64,000 nucleotides of DNA from Eunapius fragilis (GCA_963681505.1 OY811975.1:2518149-2582148); one strand, 5' to 3'; counted from the stretch's first letter, positions 1-13,059 are shown. Notes: generated by a model not told the origin, from the letters alone. Numbers and translations: made by a program.

Positions 1-727
1 TGTGTGTGCAGCGGTAACAGCTTCACTCTGAATGGGCCAAATGCAAATTCTCTACTTGCAGCTCGTATAACAATAGTATCTGCACTCCCATTGGTCCAAA
101 GTCTCAACTCACTGCCTTTCTGCTCAGGTTTTTTGTGATGCCAACTGGAGCACTGCCAATTTCTATATCAGACAAAATGGACTATAGGTATGTATCGATG
201 CGCTGCAGGTCAATGTGTAAGAACATGCATGATGTGTGTGCAAGTGTGGGTTAATAAATAAAGCTATGTGTGCATGGTCGTCAATAAAGTGATTGCGCAA
301 GTCAAACGTTGCAGTTTACAAAACTAAACCGGTTTCTTTTTACAGGTGGTGCACAATTGGCGTTGCTTCTGCTTTCAATTTTACTCGGCTGTGCATCTGG
401 CTGCGTTAAAAGCTGCTTAAACGTTCTCAAAAGTTCAGAAGGTGGAGAAGGCAGTAAGTTATACTCATGCAGCGCATGCGTATAGCCCTGTAATTGTGTA
501 ATTGCATGTATATGTGTAGATTCATCGCTGCATCACTTATCAAATCATGCAGTGGTCATCATTTTTTTCTTTCAGACCATTTGTGTGCTGTAGGTGTGCT
601 CGTGTGCTGCATACTGTCGGGCCTGATAAGCCTGGTACTGTTTGCTTGGTGGATAGCCGAGCTGGTGATCATTGGAAAGAACCAACGGCTAACCGGCAGC
701 AGCTGTGCCCTAACACCTGACCTGTGA
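1..727 (+). pseudogene. TM2-domain protein, copy 1 (broken, 5' end outside window)
   Basis: The 3' part of a gene closely similar to the two intact TM2-domain genes at 6.3-10.6 kb and 20.5-25.5 kb. Exon 2 (1 to about 187), exon 3 (346-453) and exon 4 (576-727, stop TGA) align with those copies. The last exon keeps the TM2 ending with the Trp-Trp pair in LFAWWIAELVIIGKN. Exon 2 has about 7 nt fewer than the other copies near positions 34-45, which shifts the frame and creates a TGA at 136-138. One conserved Cys of the extracellular region is also lost. Splice sites of exons 3 and 4 remain intact, so decay is recent. A real protein starting in exon 3 is possible but unlikely. Confidence 0.75.
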
Positions 728-912
728 AGGGTCAAAAACTTTATTTAGATTAGGTTTAGATGAGGTTTAGCTAGCATTCAGTTCAGTTTAATATATGCAA
801 AACCATATATATGATATGTATAGCATGTTTAGATTTGTATACGCATGATGCTGTTTTATTAAAGATAGCCGAACTATGAAAACCATCAAGTTATTGCATT
901 CAAGAGTTTTGC

Positions 913-1180
913 ATGTATCGAGTAATGCACTGGCATACGTACCTTAGTTTGATGTCACAACTGATCCCACTTGCGATGGAGACTTATGCATGGTTATTGG
1001 AAGAGAGCCCCAATCTATTTTGTCCCGTCTGGCTTCTCATCCGGTCATCATCACTTCTTCCCAGATGTGCAAGGTTCTCATTTAGAACTACAGCATGCAG
1101 GCTGAACTTCACCCTGTGGCCAGAGCTTTGCTGGCAAAATGTACACCTTGGCCTCCTGGACAGATCTTAAAGATATGGTT
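913..1180 (+). pseudogene. Retroelement-like protein fragment
   Basis: A short stretch reads IPLAMETYAWLLEESP in one frame and SRLASHP in another. This resembles, with frameshifts, a segment I recall from repeat-derived proteins of cnidarians and sponges that are often labelled reverse-transcriptase-like. More pieces of the same family appear at 3.4, 4.1-4.3 and 49.8 kb. It is frame-broken and without function. The family name is from memory and needs a search. Confidence 0.35.
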
Positions 1181-1924
1181 TGCTGTTGTTATTAAAATAT
1201 GTGCTAGGGTAACTACTATGTGTTATGATCAAGTTCATGTATTATATTTCATAACTTTTTATAGATGTATCATAACACAACCCAAAACACTTGGGGTCAT
1301 TTACTCTATGCTTCGATTCCTGGCCTCTGCCTCCTCTGCTGCAGCCCCTACAGACAAGCTTGCTTAAGTGATAAGCAGTAAGGGAGAAAAGGCAAGGAAC
1401 ATGACATACAGAGTGCATGCATGAAACCGATTTGTGATCGCTCGGACTCTCTTCTGGTCGCATGCGTACATGTCTTTCACTTTTGGCTTGCTTCTAGGTT
1501 GCCACAGTAATTAAGCCGTTTCAAAATGTATCAGAGCATTGAAATTGCATGTCACCAACAAATACTTGCATGGGATGAAATAAGTAATCTAATGTCAATA
1601 CACAAAAAGTTCCTATCTGAAATCAGCTCTAAATATATTTCCAAAACAATACATGAATAAGAAGGAAACGAGTATGTTAATGAAGCAGAAAAGTACATAG
1701 TACGTATTATTTCCCAGTGTATATGTACAATCAACATCCACACATCCTTTCTCCGAATTACTGGATCTGATTTAACTTCTCACATCGACTGTTAGATTAA
1801 TTGCATCCTAATGGCTTACGAAGCGTGTTGTCATAATACGTGGAAGTTGAGTTCTATATGAGCTGTAGGTGGACTTGCGTTGGCAGTTGGATACTTCTTT
1901 TCTTTCCTTCACCCTGTCATGCAG

Positions 1925-2062
1925 GTTGCACGCCTTGAGGATGGTCACAGCGACGTGCTACAAGATGGTAGCTGTCACCAGCACAAATCACATGCCTATA
2001 CCAATACTCCAACCAATCCATCTGTCTTGTCTGGTCAGGGTGCATGTCATGGTATAAAATGA
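1925..2062 (+). other. Possible terminal exon of an unrecognised gene
   Basis: A very good 3' splice site (pyrimidine-rich TTTTCTTTCCTTCACCC, then ATGCAG) precedes an open stretch of about 45 codons ending in TGA. No partner exon or protein family is recognised. This may be chance. The rest of 1200-3000 shows nothing I can support. Confidence 0.2.
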
Positions 2063-3339
2063 CATTCTCTGCATAGTCATGTAGAGAATGTCTAGCCAAT
2101 TGTAAACCTGATTGGATAGATATGTTCTGTAGCTTGGGTCCGTTTCAGAACAGATCGTCCAGATGGCTTTATCTGAGCCATGTATACAAAAAGCAGCATT
2201 GCTGGTCATAACTGTAAACTGAGTTTATGATGTACAAGAATCAGTATCAGAAGCCAAATGTGTGCTCCCAGCCACTATCACCAATCACCCTTATATGGAG
2301 CGTAGTTCGTTGGCTGTAGTTCTCAACAGTCGGGTTGGAAGTGAGGGCAACTGTGTAGGGTAGGAGGAACAACACGCCTGTCACCATAGCAACTACCAAC
2401 ATTCATAGAACCAAGCACGGATAGAACCACAAAGATTGTGGATTGTGGAAAAGGCAAGTATGTTAACCCTTGAACTGCTATAGGCCACCAAAGTGGCCAA
2501 GCCAGATTGGTGCTAATTATTCGTATGTGGTTAACTCATACATGTATGTCATTGTGCCAGAGACTGTTCTTTGAAAGCAAAGCTGCCTTGTAGTCCAATC
2601 AAAGTACCACCAATCCCGTAAGATATTGTAGCTGGTTGTACCCTACATGTAGTTGCAGCCCCAGGTATCTAGTGTATTTGAATATTGGTGCATGAAAACT
2701 TCCCACATCATAACAGTCAACAAGGGTGTGTTTGAGATTATTCATAGTCATGACAGAGACTATTATTATATTCAAATGCACTAGAGTGCTAGTGGTTTGG
2801 CCTAACAAATCACTTGTTGAGTATTATGGTAAGTTTTCATGGGTGCAGCATAAGCAATACTTTACGGAATAGATAGTGCATTTATTGGACTATAATGTAG
2901 CCTTGCAAGTGCAAGGAATTATGTGGCAACATGATGTGTATGCTAGCTATATACAATTTATTATTTAATGTCAATCACGCTTAGCCATCTTAGGAGTTGA
3001 AGGGTTAATCATAGTCCTCGGCAGTTTGGAGTACGATAGATATATGAGAGTGGATAAGAACCCCCCACAGCTCTTTGCCCCAAGTTAATTCTGCCCATAC
3101 AATGCCTGTCATGGGCAGGTGTGTGCCGGCAGTAGTGGCAGACCACAATGACAATGATGGTGAGGGTGAGGAGGTAGGAGGGGAACACACGCTGCAGGCC
3201 TGTTTTGATTGCGTCATTCACTCCATCCTACAAACTCCCGAGGTCAAGGGAAACATGAGTTGTCTGTGTTACAGTGAGATTGAGGACAAACTATATCAGC
3301 GGGCAGCAGTGGCCGTGGTCACTGAGTAGCAGAAGCCTA

Positions 3340-4290
3340 ACACCAATGATGCCAAATGTTCCGAAGAAGTGTGTTGGGGGTAGATGCACCTCAGGTTTAT
3401 ATGGGAGACTCAACCTGGCCGCCCTGGTGAGAGCAAATTATAGAGAAATGCTGTCCTGTTCAATGTCCATTGAAGACACTTGCTAAATAGTTGGGTTGCA
3501 TATTTTGTAGGCTTCAGGTGGCCTTGACACTGATTAACTTGTGAGGAAGCTTTTGTTTATTAATCTGTTTGGCCAGAGTTACCCTGCCAAGCCTAGTCTC
3601 TGATGCTGCAGCTGTTTGATGTAGAGGTTAGACAATGCTTTGTACTGAGTACAGCTACTGATAGTGCTTGGAAACAGGCTCAACTGAGCTAAGCCATGGA
3701 TGTCATGGCTCCGTTCCGTTTCCCACCATTCCTCTCCTGCCTATATCGCCTCCCTTTGTGCGTCTAGCTTTGGCCCAGAATCCATATGTCACGCGGTTGA
3801 TCTCTTAAACAATTTGTCTGAGGTAATCTCTTTTGATGCTATCACAGCCTCACCCGTCCACCAAAGGGTACTGCCAACGAAACTAGAGGACCCACCAGTT
3901 CTCTTTGTTGTTGGGATCATCATCTCCTGCCGACAAGGCTCGGCTGCTCTCTGTGTCAGCACCTCATGCTGCATCCTGGCAGGTCATACCTTCTCCTGGT
4001 CTTGACCTGCACCTTGACACTATAATGATGTATATCCTATGGTGGCTATGAATGGACACAGCTAGATACTTGTGCCCATTATGCCCTCTGGCACAGCTCT
4101 TGGCCACCATGGCAACCATGCTCGCAAACAAGGTGGTGATAATCACTGGCCACAACCATCTGCAAACTTGGTTGTTGATTTCTGCCATTGTGCCCATCTT
4201 GGAGAGAGGGTAGAGTCAGACAGTGGGCTTACACCAGGCCAGGCCAAAGTCATGGATGTACTTGTCCTTAATTGGGAGAGAGGCCCTTGA
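3340..4290 (+). pseudogene. Eroded retroelement-like fragments
   Basis: Two pieces of the family seen at 913 occur here. Around 3390-3450 the reading is YGRLNLAALVRANYREM. Around 4180-4290 it is HLGERVESDSGLTPGQ, followed by VLVLNWERGP. They are out of the usual order and separated by non-coding sequence, so this is a rearranged remnant. Its origin is inferred from remembered family motifs. Confidence 0.4.
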
Positions 4291-4374
4291 CATAATGGTG
4301 ACCTCTCACATGAAACCCCTCTATGGCAGAGCTAGTATGTTTTGAGGCTCAAGTGGTTTAATTTCTAACCAAAG

Positions 4375-5330
4375 ACCCTAATTATAAAGCATGTGCATCG
4401 TGTTATGTCCCCAATTGAATCCGCAGACCCCAATAGAATACCTATATAAGAACATTTCCATAGGCAGTTGCTTACACATTAGCCTAAGAACAATGCTTTG
4501 AATAGGAAAGTCGGTGCAAGGTCACATTGGTAGAATGGCTGCATATATTACACAATATGGTGCATGGACCCAGGTGCATTGTCATACAGGATGTGGTTGT
4601 CAGGTTAGCACCCCACTCTCCATATGATACTGTAACCTTTATTCCCTCTACCATGCCATCACACCCAGGTCAACATAAGCAATTATACAAATGTTCTCAA
4701 GACACAAAACACCGAGACAATCACCTATTCTGGGTCATTGCTTATTAGCATAGGGGATAGGGGACACCTATTCACAACTACCTCTCAACCATGTACACTA
4801 TGGATGGGAAGGGGACAGTTATGGGGGACTATGATGGGGAGGAGGGGACAGTGATGGGGAGGAGGGGACAGTGATGGGAGGAGGGGATAGTGATGGGGAG
4901 GTGGGGGAAATGATGGGAGGAGGGGACAGTGATGGGGAGGAGGGGACAGTGGTGGGGAGGAGGGGAAGTGTAAGAGGAGGGAGGCGTAAATTATTGAGGA
5001 ATGCTGTCCTGTTCAATGTCCATCGAAGACACTTACTAAATAGTTGGGTTGCATATTTGTAGGCTTCAGGTGGCCTTGATGCTGCCTCACTTGTGTGGGA
5101 GCTTTTGTTAATATATCCATGAGGCCTCAAGTGTAGACTCTAATTATAAAGCATGTGTGTAGTGTTATGTCCCCAATACATTGCTTTGAATAGGAAAGTC
5201 GGTGCAAGGTTTCTGGTAGAATGGCTGCATATATTACACAACATAGTGCATGGACCCAGGTGCATTGTGATACAGGATGTGGTTGACAGGTTAGCACCCC
5301 TCTCTCCATATGATACTTTAACCTTGATCT
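4375..5330. repeat. Duplicated segments flanking a GA-rich minisatellite
   Basis: The block at about 4380-4645 recurs at about 5143-5330, sharing GAATAGGAAAGTCGGTGCAA and a long run after it, with an internal deletion in the second copy. The block at 3445-3525 recurs at 4998-5078. Between them, 4806-4975 is a minisatellite of about 22 bp units built on GGGGAGGAGGGGACAGTGAT. No gene is seen. The pattern suggests local duplication of non-coding DNA. Confidence 0.8.
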
Positions 5331-5339
5331 GCAGCTATA

Positions 5340-6144
5340 TACTGTAACCAACCCCCCTTCGCCTTCTGTAACCTTTAATAGTTTTGTTTTCTCAACTGAT
5401 ATACGTACCATAAATACTCCTCGTTCCAAAATAACATATGCCTGCACATGATAAGCAGCAATTTTGAATTGTCTGATATGTCATCAGGTTGATATTGAAC
5501 ACCCCCCATGCATACCCCCTCACATATGGTGCCCATATCATTATATTAAGATCAGTTAACTGATTCACTCACAGTTTCCACGCGCACTTATGAATAACCA
5601 CACCCACTTATGAATAAATAATTTCAGCTCCCCCGAACCGTTCCTACGCCACTGCCGCAAATGCTCGCAGACTGCTTATGCATTCGCATGAACCAAAGGT
5701 TGACGAGAGCCCTCTATAACGCCAAGTAATCCCTCAGTGGGCCCGGACTGAGTATGCCGCATTTGAAATGTACTGAATCGCTACATCGGCGTGCCTTTTC
5801 GCAATTTAGTATGCTTCACCAATGCAAGCCGTGGGTCTGAGCGGTACCTCACACCTGACCATGAAATTTGTGTATATGGCTTTTGGCGCCTGGGTAACCT
5901 GGTCTTGCTGGAGTGTCAATTACACCACAGCATACCGATGTTTCAGCATGCATGTGATTTCCGCCGGCGGCATGAAGTTGCACGCATCTCCTAGCTTCTC
6001 ACGAAATAACCGCGACTAAAAACCAAGCACCATGCCGACAATTACTAATTACAAATGCCATATGACTGTTTTACATGTACCGTAAAACGCAAATCGATTA
6101 GAATTTAGACAATCGCAAGCATCCATTTCTACTAACCTGACTCG
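5340..6144. other. Intergenic, no feature seen
   Basis: AT-rich sequence with only short ORFs and no splice-consistent coding stretch. It lies upstream of TM2 gene 2 and may hold its promoter, but no clear TATA box was identified. Confidence 0.6.
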
Positions 6145-6283
6145 CAGGGGCGGATACAGACAGGCGTGGTTGTAGGGTAAACAGGATATTATCGGATATT
6201 TGTACGTAAAACAAAAATTTACGTTGATATATCCGATAATATCCTGTTTACCCTACAACCACGCCTGTCTGTATTCGCCCCTG
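6145..6283. mobile_element. Palindromic MITE with hAT-type ends
   Basis: Nearly the whole 139 bp folds back on itself. The left end CAGGGGCGGATACAGACAGG is mirrored by a right end reading CTGTCTGTATTCGCCCCTG. The CAGGGGCGGAT terminus is typical of many hAT-type elements in animals. The flanks CTGACTCG and CTGAGACA share only four bases, so an 8-bp target duplication is not clear. It lies just upstream of exon 1 of TM2 gene 2. Confidence 0.7.
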
Positions 6284-6297
6284 CTGAGACAAAAGAG

Positions 6298-9200
6298 ATG
6301 GTTTCGAATGTAGTCATCGGCTTGGCGGGATGTCTAATTTTGATGATTGCACACCTGGAAGCCTCCCCAATGGAGCGGTAAGTCCCGTGTCAAATACACG
6401 CCGGGTATACATGTATATGGTCAGTTGCAAACGCGGCATATTACGCATACGAAGGCGGGCGCCTTGCCGATTGGTGGTCAATTTCTTTGGCGTGTTTACG
6501 ATAGCTTTCGTCACTTATCAGTGCTTCGAGTATCCCGTGGTTGCGTGGTAGGATGTCAACGCATGTGCGTGAACGTTTGGGTGTGTCATTCATTCCATTG
6601 AAGCCTGATATAAGCGAGCATGCTTCCGGCATCGTTCGTCCCCATAACCTAATTGTACTTACTGATATAAACAGGGTGCTTCGGCGAATCGGCAAAGCTT
6701 GCGTTAGAACGTTAAAAAATTTGCGCAGACATGCACGCGCGATAAAATCACCCAGCTGGATATTTTAGGAGAACGGGTGTTCAGACAGATGATAATAAAA
6801 ATGTGCATAGGTTGCACATCTTGAGTGCATGGGGGAGCGCGTGGGGGGAGGGGGCTTACACATCAATTTACAGGGGCGGATGCAGGATTTTGGGGAGGGG
6901 GGCGACATGAATAATTGATGAAGGGGAGGGGCGCGCGCGAAGCGCGCAAAAATTTTTGTGGTGCGCATTTCAATTTTTCCACAGATTGTACATTTAAGGG
7001 GGCCGGGGATTGGAAACTAAGGCAATCAACACCAATAAATGAGCGACACTCCGTTACATTCTGCCGGGTTTCCAGGCTATTGACAAATTGTAGTCTTATG
7101 GATTTAAATGGCTGTGTTGTTGCATGCACGCGCTTTCCTTTGCTATATGAGCCAATTAAAATTTACCATCACACTCCGGCAGATGACCTACTTCAAGCAG
7201 TGAACAGTATAATTCAGCATAACATTCGCGCGCGAAAATTTTTTTGTACACACACTCCTAATTTATCCACAGATTGTACATGTAGGGGGATTAGAAACGG
7301 AGGCAATCATAACCAATAAATGCGTGCCACTCCGTTGCGTTCTGGTTTCCAGGCTATTGTGGTTTTGCGGATTTAAATGGTTGGTGTGTTTTGTCGCAGA
7401 TTTGCATTGTACGTTACATGCGCCGGCTTAGTTTCTTTGCTATTTTAACATTAAAAATTTAAATTTGCAATTGTTTTGCAGCAAGGTGCATTCAAATTTG
7501 ATGGGTACTCATAATAGAGCACGAATCAAAATAACTGCGAAAGGAACGACCGTGGGTTAGCATTTTGGAATATACATTTACCTTACGTATAAATAACAGC
7601 CTAATACGTATTTCGCAATTCACAGAACTAAAATATAGTACTAACCAATGAATAAGCAATAAGAATAAGCTGTTTAGTAACTTCACGAAGTGCACTCCTT
7701 AGAAATGTATATCTCACGTAAGACACTGATTATTTTCATATTCACGTTCGAGGGGGGGTCCAGACACCCTGGACCACCCCCCCCCCCCCCCCCCCATCCC
7801 CCCCCTTGGATCCGCCACTGGTACGCAACCAGTGACGCCGATCTCGAACGCTTCATTGAAATAGCTCGTGAGAACCAAAGTGGTTAAAACGGCACATGTT
7901 ATCTGATAATATTCATTGTTTAAGTCATTGTTTAATTATATTCATAATCCCATCCGAGGGGGGTTCCAACCCTGGAAACCCCCCCCCCCCCCCCCCCCTG
8001 TATCCGCCACTGGTTTATACATACACTATATGCATTCTGTGGTTGTTCATGTGGTTGTATCATGCATGCATATGATCAGTTTTCTACGAGCTATCACAAT
8101 TTCACATGGTAACTGAATATTCAAAATGTTGTGTCATCCTAACACCCAATCCCATCTAAGTTTCTGAAACTAAGGAACAGAAGAATGACATCCCCAATAG
8201 TTGATAGCCGTTCTTAAAATGTGGAGTGTACGCGGGTCACATGTTTACGAAATCTCGAGGTACATAGTTAAAAAAAAACCCTTGTTGTTCCCTTCGTTTG
8301 GGATTACAAGTACTTCACGCGAAATGACCCAGTCCAGACGGTCAGCAAATAGAAAATGTCTAATTTTTTTTTTTGTGAGGACGATAGATTGCGTAAGTAA
8401 CAGCTGGGAACAGTGGAAAATTACAGACATTAATTGCATTTTTGGGGTAACCACAATTGAAGTGTTAAAGTTAACGCGGTAGCGACGCTGCAAATTACAA
8501 AGTGTTAAACCGTAGCTGTGCATAAACTCAAGTCACGTAACTTTTTCAAAAAGGACGTCCTCAGTTTTGGTTTTCCTTACCACAGACTTGACTCTCGCTT
8601 AGCAATACTTGTACACACCCCCGTGAATCTGTACAAATAAACATAAAAGGGGGAGAAAAAAATCAGTACGTCAATTTGTGCACGAAACAGTGTGATAGGC
8701 GGTATAGATTTGCACACAACCTGCGCAGCGCAATCGATCAATTACACAGTTACGCGCGTGCATCGATCGCGCGTAACATAAACATATAATGACACGAATT
8801 CTTAGCGTTCTATATATAATATTTCTCGTGCATTTCACCGCAGGACTATAGTGCTGTTAGAATTTCGTCTGAATCGCAGCATGCACAGCAGCTGCCATAG
8901 TTGACATGCAATTTATTTTTACTGAAATTATGTTTTGAACAATAAAGTGTATACCATTAGAAAGTACAAAATCTCTGCATTCCGACGATATATGTTATTT
9001 GCGCGCTGATGTATCTGCACAGCAAAAACTGATTGATCATGTCACTAGAAATTGAGAATAGGGCATCGATTTTGAGAATCGAGTGTCCCACATTTCGGTC
9101 TTTATTATGCAGTCGTATACACTGATTGATGCGGCATGTCGCTAGAATTAAATTGAGGAGGGTATCGAACCTCGCCATAATGACAAGGAAATAGTGCCAA

Positions 9201-10627
9201 ACTTCATCATATACGATAGTAGATAGCATTGATGGATTTGTAAGTTATATAGTGATTCAAACGCAAATGCATGTGCTAATAACATTTTTTACATGTATAC
9301 GCGAGGGGCATTGTCTACGGTATGGATAATCTTTCTCAAGCATGCCGCCATAATGACAAGGAAATAGTGCCAGATTTCATCATATGATACTTACATGGGA
9401 CAGTGTCCAGCTAAATCACCCTTATGGTACTTTCTCAAAATTTCCAAAACAAAGTAGCGCTCGCATTGAAATGTATGGCTAATTATATAAATTCAGCGCC
9501 AAATAACTTTGTGAGGGATAGTCCGATTTAGGATGCGTAAGGACCATTTGACAGAAGCTCATGGGTGTTCAAGGGAAACCAAAAAATTTGAAAACTTGAA
9601 AAACTAGCCAGAAGGGTGATTCTGCTGGACACTGTCCCATATATCTTTTGGATAACATTACAATGGTCAAGTTTATACAGTGATTGAAACGCAACGCGCA
9701 ATTATAACAATTTTTGCATGCATATATATATATACGCGAGGGGCAATTAATCGTGAGCTGCAATCACATGCATGCCTTGGATATGCAATCCCACGCAGGT
9801 CTAGTGAACTCCATGTTATTACATCAAGACAGGCGTTTTCCTGTGTGAACGATTCCAGTTGTAGCCCGTCAAATGTCAATAGTACGGGGGTCAAATGCAT
9901 CAACGGCGCTTGTGTGTGCAGCGGTAGCTGCTTCACACTGGATGGGGCTACAGCCAAATGCAAATTCTCTACTTGTGGCTTGTATACCAATAATGTCTGC
10001 ATTCCCATTGGTCAAAAGTCTCAACTCACTGCCTTTCTGCTCTCGTTTTTTGTTATGCCAACTGGAGCAGCCAACTTTTATATTGGACAAAATGGACTAG
10101 GTATGTATGTATTGATGCACTGCATGAAGATGCATGCAAGTGTAACAAAGTGCATGATGCGTGTCAATACGGCAGCTTACACTGTCGAACTGGCTCCTTT
10201 TACAGGTGGTGCACAATTGGCGGTGTTTCTGCTTTCAATTATCCTCAGCTGTGTATCTTGCTGCGTTAAAATCTGTTTAAGTGGTGGAGATGGAGAAGGC
10301 AGTAGTAAGCTGTACTAATGCGCATGCGTATACATATAATTGTATAATGTATATATATATAGCCCTGTGCTTTGACCATATCCCTCTAAATATGTGTGCA
10401 GATTGTGTAATTGTATGTAGACTCATCTCTGCGGTCATATTAGAACATGCAGTGGTAATAATGTTCTTCATTTAGATCCTTTGGGTACAATTGCAAATGT
10501 GTGTACCAGACTGCTGTCATCGCTGGTAGGACTGGTACTGTTTGCGTGGTGGATAGCCGAGCTGGTGATCATTGGAAAGAACCAACGGCTAACCGGTAGT
10601 GGTTGTGCCCTTACACCTGATCTGTGA
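6298..10627 (+). CDS. TM2-domain membrane protein, copy 2
   Basis: Four-exon model: exon 1 6298-6377, exon 2 9799-10100, exon 3 10206-10304, exon 4 10476-10627 (TGA). Phases agree at each junction (2, 1, 1). Exon 1 encodes a signal peptide (MVSNVV, hydrophobic GCLILMIAHL, EASPME). Exon 2 encodes a Cys-rich extracellular region of about eight to ten Cys, then the first membrane span (LTAFLLSFFVMPTGAANFYIG), the conserved start of a TM2 domain. Exon 3 gives a second hydrophobic segment and exon 4 the final one with FAWWIAELVIIGKN. TM2 proteins are multi-pass membrane proteins, some linked to Notch signalling or phagocytosis in other animals; the role here is unknown. Exon 1 was assigned by its near-identity and matching phase with copy 3. 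The 3.4-kb intron 1 is filled with MITE remnants. Confidence 0.8.
6871..7819. mobile_element. hAT-type non-autonomous element remnant with tandem internal repeat
   Basis: Starts with CAGGGGCGGATGCAGG and ends with TTGGATCCGCCACTG, the ends expected of a hAT-type MITE. Inside, a unit of about 290 bp occurs twice (about 6943-7232 and 7233-7460), sharing TTCCACAGATTGTACAT-like sequence and TTTCCAGGCTATTG. A poly-C tract sits at about 7777-7800. A second, separate right end (TGTATCCGCCACTG) follows a C-tract near 8000-8013. These could be two or three overlapping insertions in intron 1 of TM2 gene 2. Confidence 0.5.
8020..9390. other. Intronic, no further feature seen
   Basis: Part of intron 1 of TM2 gene 2. 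Short ORFs on both strands lack recognisable domains or codon structure. No RNA gene was seen. Confidence 0.6.
9394..9645 (-). mobile_element. 250-bp MITE with TGGGACAGTGTCC ends
   Basis: Imperfect inverted ends: TGGGACAGTGTCCAGCTAAA on the left and TTCTGCTGGACACTGTCCCA on the right. The body matches the copy at 21783-22032 in the opposite orientation, including the phrase TTGAACACCCAT/ATGGGTGTTCAAG. It lies inside intron 1 of TM2 gene 2 just before exon 2. The superfamily is not assigned; the short AT-rich flanks would fit a TA-type target. Confidence 0.75.
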
Positions 10628-10943
10628 AGGGCAAAACTTTATTTAGATTAAGCTTAGTTACCATTCAGTTGAAAAATAAGCAACAAACCATGTATTTTTT
10701 AGATTTGTATACTGTTGCTGTTTTACAATCTTTTGCCAAACTGTATGAAAATCGCCGTTATACATATGTATATGGGATCGTGGTAGCGAAAAGGTACCTG
10801 GTGCATATTTTTTCAAGCTTAATTTTCTAAGAGGCACTTATGTCCTCTACAACTTCTTTTTTACGCACTGGAAATTAGTCTGTCCATCATGGAGTTACAG
10901 TGTAATTACGCGTATACATTAATTGCACCCGCCATGCAAAATT

Positions 10944-11309
10944 GAAGTTCCTTCCTGGAAAATTCTAATAATATGCGCTAGGTCCCTTTTCGCTGCCACG
11001 GATCTTTCATCAGCGGCAGATCATGAGATGCAAAATCCTCACTCCGGCAATTGGTGCTCGACCTATAGTCCTTCAGATTCGCCATCCACCAGTGACGTCA
11101 CAAATGTCTCCCGGGCCATTAGATCGGGCAAAACAAAGACATGCAGCTGTGCTGCTTTATGAGCTGAATATCGAGTAGGCTCAACCTGCATTTGGTGAGG
11201 GCAAATTTGACAGCGAATTCTTTCCATGCAGGTGAATCCCTTCTTCGAGGGGTCGTGGCAGCGAAAAGGGAACTAGCGCATATTATAAAAATTTTCAGGT
11301 AGGAACTTC
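10944..11309. mobile_element. 366-bp MITE with GAAGTTCCTTCCTG ends
   Basis: The left arm (GAAGTTCCTTCCTGGAAAAT, then TATGCGCTAGGTCCCTTTTC) is mirrored on the right (GAAAAGGGAACTAGCGCATA, then ATTTTCAGGTAGGAACTTC). No coding capacity. Half-copies of the inner arm occur at about 10775-10805, 20255-20285 and 21230-21275. Confidence 0.7.
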
Positions 11310-11653
11310 AAAGTGACGCTAGCAATTAACTGCTATATATGTTATGCGCGAAGCATGGATTTGCGCAATCCAGGGATTGCCCTGCGCAAACCCTGGATCC
11401 ATGGTTTGTTTGCGCAATCTCGAGATTGCACCAACGTGTATTGACGTAATCAGTTAAATTTAGAATTAAAGGACTGAAGCTATTACAACTTGTATTGATA
11501 ACAGTCTCTTGGTCTCCAAGCTGTTTGGGCTTTTTCAACACCATACGTTGCGTATAGCTGCTTCATCATCCAACTGTCAGTTGCTAGGCGTTGTTTAGAG
11601 CGGATCGGTTATATGTGATATGGATGCTCTAAAGGACCACCTTCCAGACGTTT

Positions 11654-12676
11654 TTGGTGGATTCATTCTTGTCAGGGATGAAACCTGGCAGTAAAGTAAT
11701 AACAAGAGCAAAGGGCAACAAGATCGTTGCGCTTTTGAAGGGGACTTGTAACGATAGTGGTCATCATTTGAAATTTTGGGTAAAGTCACGCAAATTTTCC
11801 CTGATGTCCTATCCTGCGCTTGGTCTGTTGGATGTGCTTTGCTTGCCTGCCAGAAAAAAGGTGAGCATTAGAAAATGTGATAATTATTTTTTACTTGTAC
11901 TTGTTTTTTTCTGTTTTAACCATACAGGATTGTATAGTGACACCACCGTGCTTAGCCACGTTAGAAGAGTGGCTTATATGTTGAAGACTTCTTTGAGATA
12001 CTTCACAGGGTGCATTGCCAAGAGCGAGGTCATGTGGGCTACAAAAAAACTCTTGCAGAGGTATTCTGGTGGAATTTGTTTCATGAATATTATACAGTAT
12101 AATAGAGTACGGTTTTTACTATTACAGATTTCGGCATGCTATGGGTGTCTTCCACGGTCAGCTGTGCAGAAGTTTGTGAGCCTGTGCCCCCTTTGCAGTA
12201 CTCAAAAAGTACAGCGCAATCAAGCACCCCTGAAACCCATCATTGCATCAGGATTTATGAGTAGAGGTCAGGTGAGTTACACTTTATGCACAGCAAAACA
12301 AAGTTGACAGTGGTGTTTAACAAGCTAGGTTGACCTAATAGACATGCGCCACCGACCTGATGGACCGTATAATTGGATAGGACACTACTTGGACCATTGG
12401 TCTAAATTCCATGTACTATTTGCCCTTCAGAGGAAGAGTAGCAAAGAGGTGACCTGGATCCTTGCAACAAAAGTTATTGCATATCTTGGTTTACCCAAAA
12501 TATTGCAATCTGACAATGGGCGAGAATTTGCAAGCACTTTGATAGCCAAATTAGTAAAGAACTGGCCTGGTGAAATTACCGTTGTCAATGGCGGACCACG
12601 CCGTCCTCAAAGCCAAGGACTGGTGGAAAGAGGCAATGCGAAAGTGGAAGAAATGATAGCTTGTCATTTTTCATGA
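11654..12676 (+). pseudogene. Ginger transposase: zinc-binding and integrase core
   Basis: Open reading from 11654 holds an N-terminal segment and, after an intron-like gap, a Cys-containing finger (LCPLCSTQKVQRNQAPL). A clear intron at 12272-12328 (GTGAGT to CTAG) leads into VDLIDMRH and then the integrase core. The DDE residues are visible: D in YLDHWSKF, D in LQSDNGREF, E in GLVERGN. The order matches rve-family integrases. Part of the element at 11340-16778. Downstream exons are not continuous in frame. Confidence 0.75.
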
Positions 12677-13059
12677 AAGCAAGGGAACTAAGTCCTGGAC
12701 AGACTGGCTACATGAAATTCAATGTAAGTATAATTATCTACTACATCAGTTAGTGATAATTATAATTGCAGATAAATTGAACACTTGCATGCATGCAACA
12801 ACAAAGACAACTCCTTATCAGCTGGTGTTTGGTTAATCTACTCATTCGTCACCATTTCCTGGTACAACCAAGGGCATTGTTATGGAAGAAGCAGTGTCTG
12901 ATATCTTAGGTGCAGTACACATGTGTAGCTTGTATTTATACAAAAAAACTTGTAGACTTTTACAAGGCACATTTTGTTTTTGTGGTCTCTAATATTCACT
13001 TAGATGTATTTTTTGTGATGCTGTGATAGATTCTTGTGACTAAAGAATTGTAAAATTGT

